Below, piece by piece: positions 26,079 to 34,019 of a DNA stretch of 35,859 nt. This DNA comes from UBA11650 sp963997925 (GTDB taxonomy: Bacteria > Chloroflexota > Dehalococcoidia > Lucifugimonadales > UBA3495), in the NCBI GenBank assembly GCA_963997925.1, contig CAXEOX010000020.1, positions 1 through 35,859 on the forward strand. The letters are read 5' to 3'. The position numbers and the translations under genes were made by a program. Numbering within the stretch: the stretch's first letter is position 1; the number at the start of each line of letters is the position of its first letter. The notes below the pieces were generated by a model. That model did not search any database and had not been told where the DNA came from. It saw nothing but the letters and a program-made list of their open reading frames with translations.

Positions 26079-28535
26079 ATGGACGAATTGGACAAGTACC
26101 GGGTTCTGTGGGAAGAAACATGCTGGACTTGCAAAACGGAGGATTTCAACTTTCAGTGCACTGATGAGCTAACACCCCTCGATCGCTTCATCGGCCAAGA
26201 CCGTGCTCTGGATGCGATCCGCTTCGGCCTGGAGGTGGACAAACCCGGTTACAACTTGTTCGTTACGGGATTGACCGGCACTGGTAAAACCAGTGCCATC
26301 AAGGCTCACTTGGAATCAATCATTGAGGATATGGAGCGCCAAGAGAAGAGCAAGCCGCCCTGCGATTGGTGCTACGCTCACAACTTCGACGATCCAGACC
26401 GGCCCTTTGCCCTTAGCCTCCCGGCCGGTGAGGGAAAATCTCTTCGTTCCCGCATGACCTACATCTTGGCCCTGCTTCGGGAGGAGATGCCGAAAGTCTT
26501 CAAGAGCGAGCAGTTCGAAGCTGAGCGACGGGAGATGGAGGAGAAAGGGCGTCTGACTACTCAGGAGATTATGGGCGCCTTGGAACAGGATGCTAGAAGC
26601 CAGGGTTTCGCGGTCCAGATGAACCAGACGGGTGTGACTATTTTCCCCATGGTCGAAAACCGGGCCATGTCTCCGGAGGAGTATCAGGCTCTTGAAGAGG
26701 AACAACGGAAATCCGTAGATGAGGTTCGCAACCAACTGATGCAGCAGACCCAGGAAACGATGGCCAAGGTCCGTGAGGCGGAGAAAGAGTCCTGGGACCT
26801 GATTCACGATCATGAAAGGTCGGCGGCCGAACACCGGGTAGCCGACATTTTCCGGCCCACGGTCAACGCCTATGAGAACGTCCCTGAAGTGGACCATTAC
26901 CTGCGCCACTTGGCTGACAACGTGTTGGACCACTTGAATCTGTTCAAAGATGACGAGGCGGTTCCTTCACAAACTGCGCCTCCGATGGGCTCCGCTCCTC
27001 CTTCTGGATCCGGACCCGGAAATCCCTTCCTTGCCTTTGAGATTAATCTGCTGGTGGATAACAGCGATGTAGTCACGTCTCCAATCGTCGTGGAACCCAA
27101 CCCCAACTGGGGAAACCTGTTCGGGCGCATCGAACGGCGTGCGACCATGGGCACTTACTTCAGCGACCACTCCATGCTGAAACCGGGCTCTATCCATCAG
27201 GCCAACGGGGGCTATCTGGTTCTGAACGCCCGGGACGTTTTGACTTACCCGCCCGTGTGGGAAGGCTTGAAGCGGGTGATTCGCAACCGGGAGATTCGTT
27301 TAGAAGACCCGGCGGAGCAGAACGGATTTTTTGTCCCTCAGGGCCTGCGCCCGGAACCCATCCCGTTGGACATCAAGGTAATCATCACCGGAGACGAGTC
27401 CACCTACCGCCTGCTTACGACTGTGGACAATGAGGATTTCTGGGACCTGTTCAAAGTAAAAGCCGAATTCGATAACAAGGTGGACATCACTCCGGACAAC
27501 ATCGACGCCTATTGCGCCTTTATATGCCGGACCTGCGAAGATGAGGGCCTTCGCGCCTTCGATGCTAATGGGGCGGCACGAGTGATTGAGTTCGCAGCCC
27601 GGATGGTGTCAGACCAGAAAAAGCTTTCGACTCGTTTCGGCCAGATCAAAGACCTACTGATCGAATCCGATTATTGGGCCGGTCAGGCATCCTGCGAGTT
27701 GGTTCTGGGAGAGCACGTGGAGCAAGCGGTGAACAAAAAGATTCACCGGTTGAACATCGTAGAAGAACGGGTCCAGGAGATGGTGGAAAACGGGTCGGTC
27801 CTGTTGGATTTCACCGGCTCCGTTGTGGGTCAGGTGAACGGGCTGGCGGTCTACGACCTTGGCGACTTCAGTTTTGGCCGCCCCTCGCGAATCACCGCGC
27901 AGACCTTTGCCGGCAGGGAGGGCGTGATTAACATCGAGCGGGAAGCCTCCCTCAGTGGCAGCACTCACGACAAGGGCGTTCTTATCCTCAGCGGCTACTT
28001 GGGTGCCAAGTTCGGGCAGGAACGGCCCCTCACCCTATCCTCCAGTCTCTGCTTCGAGCAGTCCTACGACGGGGTAGACGGGGATAGCGCATCGTCCACC
28101 GAGTTGTACGCCATCATGTCCAGTCTGTCCGGCTTGCCTCTGAAGCAGAATCTCTCGGTTACCGGATCGGTGAATCAGATGGGCGAGATTCAGCCCATCG
28201 GAGGGGTCAATCAAAAGGTGGAAGGCATGTTCGATGTTTGCCGCATCGCCGGATTGACCGGAGATCAAGGGGTGATGGTGCCCCATCAGAACCTGCGCAA
28301 CCTCATGCTGCGGGCCGACGTGGTTGCAGCGATAAAAGAGGGCAAGTTCCACATCTACTCAGTGAGGACCATCGACGAGGGACTGGAGATACTGACCGGC
28401 GTTACGGCCGGCGAGCGGGGCCCCCACGGAGAGTTTCCCGAGGGAACGGTGAACGGTCTGGTGGAGAAAAGGTTGCGTGAGCTGCACCAGTCCATGCGTG
28501 GCTACTATGAGGGTTTATTATCGTCGTCGAACTAG
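26079..28535 (+). CDS. LonB-like AAA+ ATP-dependent protease
   Basis: 818-aa protease of the Lon family subgroup with an AAA_32-type ATPase (the YcbZ/LonB-like group), without the Lon N-terminal substrate domain. Walker A GLTGTGKT is at 64-71. A later NPNWGNLFGRIERR and GGYLVLNARDVL (about residues 345-385) belong to the AAA core. The protease domain has the Ser-Lys dyad: S670 in GDSASS and K713 in GGVNQKVEG. A long helical insertion (about 140-270) and a Pro/Gly/Ser linker (about 300-320) lie between. Cysteines C15/C18 near the N-terminus and a CDWC pair near 92-95 are noticeable. The ATG 26079 has GGAGG at 26067-26071; an upstream frame start at 26019 has no ribosome site. Likely cytosolic quality control. 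Confidence 0.93.
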   Translation: MDELDKYRVLWEETCWTCKTEDFNFQCTDELTPLDRFIGQDRALDAIRFGLEVDKPGYNLFVTGLTGTGKTSAIKAHLESIIEDMERQEKSKPPCDWCYAHNFDDPDRPFALSLPAGEGKSLRSRMTYILALLREEMPKVFKSEQFEAERREMEEKGRLTTQEIMGALEQDARSQGFAVQMNQTGVTIFPMVENRAMSPEEYQALEEEQRKSVDEVRNQLMQQTQETMAKVREAEKESWDLIHDHERSAAEHRVADIFRPTVNAYENVPEVDHYLRHLADNVLDHLNLFKDDEAVPSQTAPPMGSAPPSGSGPGNPFLAFEINLLVDNSDVVTSPIVVEPNPNWGNLFGRIERRATMGTYFSDHSMLKPGSIHQANGGYLVLNARDVLTYPPVWEGLKRVIRNREIRLEDPAEQNGFFVPQGLRPEPIPLDIKVIITGDESTYRLLTTVDNEDFWDLFKVKAEFDNKVDITPDNIDAYCAFICRTCEDEGLRAFDANGAARVIEFAARMVSDQKKLSTRFGQIKDLLIESDYWAGQASCELVLGEHVEQAVNKKIHRLNIVEERVQEMVENGSVLLDFTGSVVGQVNGLAVYDLGDFSFGRPSRITAQTFAGREGVINIEREASLSGSTHDKGVLILSGYLGAKFGQERPLTLSSSLCFEQSYDGVDGDSASSTELYAIMSSLSGLPLKQNLSVTGSVNQMGEIQPIGGVNQKVEGMFDVCRIAGLTGDQGVMVPHQNLRNLMLRADVVAAIKEGKFHIYSVRTIDEGLEILTGVTAGERGPHGEFPEGTVNGLVEKRLRELHQSMRGYYEGLLSSSN

Positions 28536-28586
28536 GTAGCCATCGCGATCGGCCGGTGCTGAACCACTGACGATAAGCAAGCAAAA

Positions 28587-28627
28587 CCCCCAAGGCTGCC
28601 CGGTTGAGCCGGGTAGCGCCTTGGGGG
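28587..28627 (-). terminator. Intrinsic terminator of the rsmD-coaD-coiled-coil operon
   Basis: A 10-bp stem (28587-28596 with 28618-28627) contains a second 5-bp stem (28599-28603 with 28609-28613). Read on the minus strand it ends in G5 followed by TTTTGCTTGCTT, a usable T tract. The plus-strand side has no T run, but the hairpin may also slow transcription from the Lon-like gene. Confidence 0.8.
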
Positions 28628-28682
28628 GAGCGCTCATGCGGGAAGCTTTCTTCTGGTTGTCCCGCCGGGAATCAATCTAGTT

Positions 28683-29189
28683 TTAGGTGTGATATCCGTT
28701 GGCGGTGACCACGGTGTCCTCTGCCAACATGTCGATACCCTTCCGTACCGATTCGGTGATGTTATTCAACTGGCGTTCCAGAGATCGGAGACTACGGAGG
28801 GCGTAGGCATCGGCATCCACCAGACGTGACTTGGCGTCGCTCTCGGTCTGCTTGATGATACGGTTTGCCTGCTCTTCAGCTTCCGCCAGGGTATCGTCGG
28901 CCCGCTTCTGAGCTATTTCTGTAATCTCGCTCTGGTCCAGACGCTCGTGGTAATCATCCTCGGCTTGCGCCTTGGTTCGCCTGGCATCGAGATTCGCTTG
29001 GCTGATGATATGGTCTTTCTGAGAAAGGACCTCTGCCGCGGCCTTGACCTCTTGGGGTATCGCCAGCCGCAACTGGTCGACCAACTCCATCAATTTCTTC
29101 TTATCAACAAGCACGTTGCCGCTAACGGGCACGGCCTTGCTGGTGTCCAGTAAGGTCTCCAATCTATCGATTACGTTTACTATATCTAT
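28683..29189 (-). CDS. Coiled-coil protein (AtpF/DivIVA-like helix), apparent ATA start
   Basis: 168 aa if started at ATA 29189. The protein is mainly one long charged helix (about residues 35-155: HERLDQSEITEIAQKRADDT and similar), with no membrane segment. The N-terminus reads (I)DIVNVIDRLETLLDTSKAVPVSGNVLVD, which looks like a conserved leading helix. A perfect AAGGAGG (29195-29201) lies 5 bases before the ATA. The first ordinary start in frame is TTG 29162, 33 bases from that ribosome site and inside the conserved helix. It is the last gene of the rsmD-coaD operon, 24 bases after coaD. Similar coiled-coil genes follow coaD in related bacteria by my recollection; the function is unknown, possibly in division or envelope organisation. 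Confidence 0.75.
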   Translation of the reverse strand: MDIVNVIDRLETLLDTSKAVPVSGNVLVDKKKLMELVDQLRLAIPQEVKAAAEVLSQKDHIISQANLDARRTKAQAEDDYHERLDQSEITEIAQKRADDTLAEAEEQANRIIKQTESDAKSRLVDADAYALRSLRSLERQLNNITESVRKGIDMLAEDTVVTANGYHT

Positions 29190-29213
29190 GATGTCCTCCT
29201 TGCCCGGTCGGCA

Positions 29214-29702
29214 TTATTCCTTGACCGGCAATCCAAATTTGGCGTGAACAGCCTGGTTGACGTGAGGGGGAACCATACTGGTGACGTCTCCCCCTAACCT
29301 AGAGACTTCTTTGATCAGGCTTGAACTAAGAAACATGTACTCTTGGGAGGTCATAAAGGTAACCAGGTCTATATCCGGGGACAGCTTCCGGTTCATAAAT
29401 GCCATGTCGAATTCATATTCGAAGTCTGAACCGCTGCGTAATCCCCTTACTATGACGTTGGCGCCAACCTCCTCGGCGAACCGCACCACTAACCCCTCGA
29501 ATCCCCTCACCTCCACGTTGGGCATTCCCACCAAGGATCTGTTAAATAGATCTATCCGTTCTTCGGCATCGAATAGCAACGACTTTGACGGTGTTGCGTA
29601 GACGCCGATAATCACTTTGTCGAATAGAGCCGAAGCACGCTTGGCTATGTCCACATGCCCCAGAGTTACCGGGTCGAAACTTCCTGGATAAAGGGCTGTC
29701 AC
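29214..29702 (-). CDS. coaD: Phosphopantetheine adenylyltransferase
   Basis: 162-aa enzyme of coenzyme A synthesis: 4'-phosphopantetheine plus ATP gives dephospho-CoA. YPGSFDPVTLGHVDI at the N-terminus carries the T/HxGH nucleotidyl-transfer motif, followed by IVRGLRSGSDFEYE and the C-terminal MFLSSSLIKEV, equivalent to the ISSTxIR-type motif. The GTG start overlaps the rsmD stop by four bases (GTGA), which indicates coupling. Length is typical. Confidence 0.97.
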   Translation of the reverse strand: MTALYPGSFDPVTLGHVDIAKRASALFDKVIIGVYATPSKSLLFDAEERIDLFNRSLVGMPNVEVRGFEGLVVRFAEEVGANVIVRGLRSGSDFEYEFDMAFMNRKLSPDIDLVTFMTSQEYMFLSSSLIKEVSRLGGDVTSMVPPHVNQAVHAKFGLPVKE

Positions 29703-30262
29703 TCTGTTCCTGCCTCGTTACGATAAAAATCAACAGCGTTGTCCCCGTAGCGGCGTTGGGACACTCTGTATAGTGAAAGATATTCCGGTTTCAGCTCTAG
29801 ATGCCTGGAGTGCCCTGCCACCACCATTCCCTCATTGTCGATTAAGTTGGGAGTCGATGCCATCGCTCCCAAGACCTCGTCCAGTTCTTCCAACTTGTAT
29901 GGCGGGTCCAAAAGCACCAATCGGTAAGGGCCCTCCAGTTTGCTCAGCGTCTGTAGCACGGCTCCGGTGCGGACCCTTGAGCGTCCGCTGAATCCAGTGG
30001 ACCTCAGATTTGCCTGAATCACAGCGCATTGGCGCCGGTCCAGATCCACGAAGTCCGCCCATCCTGCGCCCTGACTGAGAGCCTCGATTCCCAGGCTGCC
30101 GGTACCTGCGTACAGGTCGAGAACTCGTTCATCCTGATACAGATCGGTCGGCAAGATGTTAAAGATTGCCGCTCTCACCCGAGCCGTTGTGGGCCGGACC
30201 TCGGACGACACCGCTCCTTTCAGCGGCCGCCCCTTGGCTGTACCGGCTGCCACACGCATCAT
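29699..30262 (-). CDS. rsmD: 16S rRNA (guanine-N2) methyltransferase RsmD
   Basis: 187-aa SAM-dependent enzyme that methylates G966 of 16S rRNA. MRVAAGTAKGRPLK at the N-terminus, VLDLYAGTGSLGIEALSQGA as the SAM site (about 44-64) and the catalytic LLDPPY are all present. It is first in the operon with coaD, a very common pair. ATGATG allows two starts. Confidence 0.95.
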   Translation of the reverse strand: MMRVAAGTAKGRPLKGAVSSEVRPTTARVRAAIFNILPTDLYQDERVLDLYAGTGSLGIEALSQGAGWADFVDLDRRQCAVIQANLRSTGFSGRSRVRTGAVLQTLSKLEGPYRLVLLDPPYKLEELDEVLGAMASTPNLIDNEGMVVAGHSRHLELKPEYLSLYRVSQRRYGDNAVDFYRNEAGTE

Positions 30263-30683
30263 AATTGCTTCACGGGCAATGCTTGGTCACAATTTAAGCA
30301 TACTGTCAACATAACTTACTCGTGGTCAACGGGCCGGTTTTGAGCATTTTGGCGCTACCAGGGTCCGCCGTCCCGATACTACTTCAACTATCCTACATCA
30401 TCCCAGGCGCGAATTGGCTAATGGCCCGATCAGACGATCTAGGTACGGATCTTTGTTACATATTTCTACCGGGATGATTCGGTGAATCAAACGAGAATCT
30501 TCGGATCGAGCGTGCGAGTTTAGTTTAGAATAGAATGAAAAGAACGGTATAAAATCAAATAATCAGGGGTAACGCGCTATTCGATACGCTCCCCACCCGC
30601 CCGTAGCTTGAGGCGCGTCGAGTAGAATCGTCATTGCCATCTTCAAAAAATATCCAGTAAATATTGGAGGAGAATAAGTCGAG
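30263..30683. other. Intergenic region upstream of the ABC transporter remnant
   Basis: This 421-base gap separates rsmD (minus) from the remnant (plus). A TTGACA on the minus strand near 30308-30313 could be a -35 for rsmD, but no fitting -10 is seen. Two TAGAAT boxes at 30526-30536 could serve the remnant, without a good -35. No coding or RNA gene was recognised. Confidence 0.45.
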
Positions 30684-31428
30684 ATGAGAAAAGAAGTTTA
30701 CATGGTTTTCATGGGTATATTGGTCCTTATGGTGGCACTGGCCGCTTGTACCAAGGAAGTAGAGGTGATTAAAGAAGTTGAGGTAATCGAAGAGGTTGAG
30801 GTGGAGAAATCCACTACGAGCCGCTTGGATGTTGTTAAGGCGCGGGGCAAGGTCATCTGCGCCAGCAGGAACGATGTCCCCGGCTACGGTTCTCTGGACG
30901 CAGCCGGAAACAATGTGGGCTTTGACATAGACCTGTGCCGTGCCGTGGCCGCAGCGGTGTTGGGCGATCCCAAAGCCATCGAGATTCGCTTTATCTCGGC
31001 ATCCGAACGTGGGCCCACGATCCAATCCGGTGAAGTGGACGTGCTTACGCGCACCGTCACCTGGACAACCTCCCGCGACGCCTAGTGGGGAAATTACGTC
31101 CAGACCATGTTCTATGATGGCCAGGGGTTCGCAGAGAGTAGCAATAGCCCGCGCGCTCGCAATGCAACCGAAAATCTTGCTATTCGACGAACCTACTTCG
31201 GCGTTGGACCCGGAAATGATTAAAGAAGTTTTAGACGTGATGCGGGAGATGGCCACATCGGGCATGACGATGATTGTCGTGACCCACGAGATGGGATTCG
31301 CCAGGGAGGTCGCCGACTGGATGATGATGTTCGATGAGGGTGTGATTGTGGAAGAAGGTTCTCCCTCCCAGATATTCGAAGCCCCAACCAGCGATCGCAC
31401 CAAGCTATTCTTGTCCCAAATATTGTGA
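30684..31428 (+). pseudogene. Deletion-fused remnant of a polar amino-acid ABC transporter (AapJ-like start, AapP-like end)
   Basis: The first part (30684-31130) is the start of a solute-binding lipoprotein. Its lipobox is LAAC, followed by a KEVEVIKEVEV-type spacer and then a domain like the general L-amino-acid binding protein (GFDIDLCRAVAAAVLGDP, SGEVDVLTRTVTWTTSRDA). A TAG at 31083-31085 interrupts it, but homology continues beyond (WGNYVQTMFYDGQGF). At about 31131 the sequence jumps, in another frame, to the last 99 residues of an ABC ATPase: QRVAIARALAMQPK, the Walker B LLFDEPTSALDPEM, the H-loop VVTHEMGFA and RTKLFLSQIL. The rest of the binding protein, both permeases and the ATPase P-loop are missing. 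GGAGG at about 30666-30670 remains before the ATG. The product cannot transport. Confidence 0.85.
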
Positions 31429-31516
31429 GACCAAAGAATCAGTCTGCCTAGAATGAGCGCCGGGCATGTAGCGTAACAAGGGGCCCGGCAACGGACTTCG
31501 TTAAGGCGGTTCCAAG

Positions 31517-31545
31517 TTGACGCTCCCAGGCGCCTGTGCTACCAT
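31517..31545 (+). promoter_or_regulatory. Candidate promoter for ribF-tyrS
   Basis: TTGACG (31517-31522), a 17-base spacer and TACCAT (31540-31545), leaving a leader of about 86 bases. No FMN riboswitch motif was recognised in that leader. A hairpin with 7-bp arms (31459-31465 and 31483-31489) lies upstream and could end transcription from the ABC remnant. Confidence 0.5.
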
Positions 31546-31637
31546 CCGAGCGCACCGAGCCGGTGCTCCAAACTGCCGAATTACGTAAATAAACTGCAGA
31601 TTAAGCGGGGGCTGGCGCACTCGGTTCCAGAGTTGGT

Positions 31638-32576
31638 ATGAACTTCCACCAGCAGTTGGCCTCCATCGCTCCAGACAAGGAAACCGTCCTTACCGTCGGC
31701 GTATTCGACGGAGTGCACCAGGGACACCGCCACTTGCTACGCCGATTGGTTGAGCGAGCTGGAACCGATTACATCCCCGCCGTCCTAACCTTCAACAACC
31801 ACCCTGTCACCGTATTGCGCCCCGGCACTGAAGTCGCATATATCACTTCAACCGAAGAAAGAGTGCGCTTGATCAAAGAGCAGGGCATCGATCTGGTTGT
31901 GCCTTTGGACTTTACTGCGGAACTTTCCCAAGTCACCGCCGCCGACTTTACCGAAACTCTAGTGAAGTCCCTGCGGATGAAAGGATTAGTCGCCGGACCC
32001 GACTCCGCATTGGGAAAGGACCGGCAAGGCGATATCGACTTTCTGAAGCAGACGGGTGCGGAGTTAGGGTTCTGGGTGGACGTGGTAGAACCTTTGATGA
32101 TGGACGGAGGCCTGGTAAAGAGCCGGAGGATCCGCTCCGGTTTGGAGGAAGGCGACGTCGCCACATGCGCACGGTTGCTGGGCCGGAAGTATGGCTTTGA
32201 AGGTCTGGTTGTTGGGGGAGATCAACGGGGCACCGAGATGGGCTTTCCCACCGCCAATCTGCAAACCGCTCCCAAGACCACTCTGCCCGGAGATGGCGTT
32301 TACGCCACATGGATAACCATCGACGGGGAGAGGCGCTCTTCTGCCACAAGCATCGGCATTCGCCCCCACTTTGGTTTGTCGGAGCGATTGGTTGAGGTGT
32401 TCGTGCTGGACTTCACTGCCGACCTGTACGGCCAACGGCTTAATCTGGAATTCGTTCACAAATTGCGTGACCAACAGACCTTCGGTAGCCTTGAGGAACT
32501 AATCGGACAGATAGACGTGGACGTGGCCAGTGCCAGGGCCATCTTGGACCAAGACCGAAAGGCTGGCGGTGCGTAG
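31638..32576 (+). CDS. ribF: Bifunctional riboflavin kinase/FAD synthetase
   Basis: 312-aa enzyme making FMN and FAD from riboflavin and ATP. The N-terminal FAD synthetase part has GVFDGVHQGHRHLL (usually GxFDGVHxGH), FNNHP and AGPDSALGKDRQGD. The C-terminal kinase part has the GFPTANL motif and GVYATWITIDG. The usual SSTxIR segment reads VKSRRIRSGL, a mild change in the adenylyltransferase site. The ATG at 31638 has no strong ribosome site. tyrS follows with two bases between stop and start. This pair would supply flavin to the LLM and ETF-type enzymes nearby, but it is a housekeeping gene everywhere. Confidence 0.95.
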   Translation: MNFHQQLASIAPDKETVLTVGVFDGVHQGHRHLLRRLVERAGTDYIPAVLTFNNHPVTVLRPGTEVAYITSTEERVRLIKEQGIDLVVPLDFTAELSQVTAADFTETLVKSLRMKGLVAGPDSALGKDRQGDIDFLKQTGAELGFWVDVVEPLMMDGGLVKSRRIRSGLEEGDVATCARLLGRKYGFEGLVVGGDQRGTEMGFPTANLQTAPKTTLPGDGVYATWITIDGERRSSATSIGIRPHFGLSERLVEVFVLDFTADLYGQRLNLEFVHKLRDQQTFGSLEELIGQIDVDVASARAILDQDRKAGGA

Positions 32577-32578
32577 CG

Positions 32579-33820
32579 TTGCTTGGCGAAGATGTAATAC
32601 AGAAGATAACTCGCCGTGGGGTTCAGGAAATCATCTCCCACGATGAGTTTGTCCGGATGTTGCAAGCTGGAAAGCCGCTGCGCCTCAAGATGGGATTCGA
32701 TCCCAGCCGTCCGGATATCCACCTGGGACACGTCGTAGGTCTTCGTAAGTTGCACCAGCTTCAGGAATTGGGACACCAGGTGATTCTCATCGTCGGAGAC
32801 TGGACCGCCCAGATCGGCGACCCCAGTGGCCAGTCGGCCACCCGCCCCGTCCTGACCCACGATGAAGTCATATCCAACGCCGAATCCTACCTGCGCCAGT
32901 TCTTCAAAGTCGTAGACAAGGACCGGACGCAGGTTGAGTGGCAGAGCGAGTGGTTCGGCAAGTTCGGCCTGGCGGACGTGCTTCGGTTGACCGGAAAGTT
33001 CACCGTGGCCCAGTTCCTACAGCGCGACGACTTTGCCAAGAGGTTTCAGGAACAACGGCCCATCGCCATCACCGAGCTGCTCTACCCGCTGCTCCAAGCC
33101 TACGATTCAGTGAAGATTCAGGCTGACGTGGAGTTCGGCGGAACCGACCAGATGTTCAACTTGCTGGTGGGCCGGGAGCTTCAGCAGATGGAGGGCCAGC
33201 GGCCCCAGCAGGTCTTCCTCATGCCCATCTTGGTGGGCACCGACGGCGTCCAGAAAATGAGCAAGAGCCTGGACAACTACGTCGGCGTGGAAGAACCGCC
33301 CAACGATATGTACGGAAAGCTCATGTCCCTGCCCGACGAGCTTATCGTGCCCTATTTCGAGTACTTGACCGACGCTCCCCAGGAAGAGCTAACCTCCTTT
33401 TCCAGCGACTTGGCAGCCGGTTCGATCAACCCCATGGACATGAAGAAGCGCCTGGCCAGGGAAATCACCACCCAGTTCCACGAGAGCGCCGCCGCCGATG
33501 CCGCCCAGGAAAACTTCGAACGCGTGGTCCAACGCCGCGACCTACCCGAGGAGATTCCCGAATTTGCCGAGCCGTCTTTGGACCCATCATTCGATGGCGA
33601 GTCCAGACGGTTGAGCAACATCATCGTCGATGCAGGGCTGGCTACCAGCGCCGCCGAGGCTAAACGGTTAATAAACCAAGGAGCCGTCCAGCTAATCACC
33701 GAGTCAGCAGGGGATGCCCGCACTTTCGAACGTGATGACCGGGCCTCTGGATTGGGATTGGCACACCGCTCCGTCTTGAAAGTCGGCCGCCGCCGTTTCG
33801 TCCGGCTAATCAACTCCTAA
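32579..33820 (+). CDS. tyrS: Tyrosyl-tRNA synthetase
   Basis: 413-aa class I synthetase charging tRNA-Tyr. HIGH-like HLGH is at 48-51 and KMSKS at 226-230. The C-terminal S4 RNA-binding domain (SNIIVDAGLATSAAEAKRLINQGAVQL) is present. The sequence QIGDPSGQSATRPVL and the overall length suit the TyrZ-like bacterial group. The start appears to be TTG 32579, two bases after the ribF stop, without a clear Shine-Dalgarno; coupling to ribF is likely. A 10-bp hairpin with a T-rich tail lies downstream. Confidence 0.96.
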   Translation: MLGEDVIQKITRRGVQEIISHDEFVRMLQAGKPLRLKMGFDPSRPDIHLGHVVGLRKLHQLQELGHQVILIVGDWTAQIGDPSGQSATRPVLTHDEVISNAESYLRQFFKVVDKDRTQVEWQSEWFGKFGLADVLRLTGKFTVAQFLQRDDFAKRFQEQRPIAITELLYPLLQAYDSVKIQADVEFGGTDQMFNLLVGRELQQMEGQRPQQVFLMPILVGTDGVQKMSKSLDNYVGVEEPPNDMYGKLMSLPDELIVPYFEYLTDAPQEELTSFSSDLAAGSINPMDMKKRLAREITTQFHESAAADAAQENFERVVQRRDLPEEIPEFAEPSLDPSFDGESRRLSNIIVDAGLATSAAEAKRLINQGAVQLITESAGDARTFERDDRASGLGLAHRSVLKVGRRRFVRLINS

Positions 33821-33842
33821 CGCCCTTAAGATGCTTTCGTAC

Positions 33843-33940
33843 TCGTCCCCCTTACGAAGGGGGGACTACAGGGGGGTCGTTGTTTCGTCGAGTCCGGACC
33901 TCCCCTAAATCCCCTCCTTCGCAAGGAGGGGACTTTGTTT
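33843..33940. repeat. Nested inverted-repeat element (two hairpins forming a long inverted pair)
   Basis: The left unit (33845-33879) folds as GTCCCCCTT against AAGGGGGGAC with one extra G. The right unit (33897-33933) contains the perfect 10-bp hairpin listed separately. The left unit also resembles the reverse complement of the right unit over about 34 bases (CCCC-CTT-CGAAGG-GGGGA-TA-GGGG pattern). Such double-hairpin units with TACAGGGGG and CCTAAATCCCC cores are a known style of small non-autonomous repeat in environmental genomes by recollection. It separates tyrS from the mutase promoter. Confidence 0.75.
33910..33940 (+). terminator. Hairpin terminator after tyrS
   Basis: A perfect 10-bp stem (33910-33919 with 33923-33932) has a CGC loop and is followed by CTTTGTTT. 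It is the right half of the repeat element, so the repeat may serve as the terminator of ribF-tyrS. Confidence 0.6.
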
Positions 33941-33950
33941 ACCCATCACA

Positions 33951-33979
33951 TTGACACCCCAATCGAGCCAATTTAGACT
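33951..33979 (+). promoter_or_regulatory. Promoter of the acyl-CoA mutase gene
   Basis: A consensus TTGACA (33951-33956), a 17-base spacer and TAGACT (33974-33979). The predicted transcript starts near 33986 with a leader of about 35 bases. It rules out the longer open frame that begins at the same TTG. Confidence 0.7.
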
Positions 33980-34019
33980 GGATTCGAGTGACGCTTTTCA
34001 TTCCCCGTGGAGGTGCCCA

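Noticed and set aside
30555..31403. 282-aa minus-strand frame across the ABC remnant
   Set aside because: The plus strand holds recognisable binding-protein and ATPase sequence; the antisense frame matches nothing I know.
31429..31637. FMN riboswitch ahead of ribF
   Set aside because: The conserved RFN segments (AGGGT..., GGGGC..., CCGACCGGCGGT-like) are not present; only a promoter and a simple hairpin are seen.
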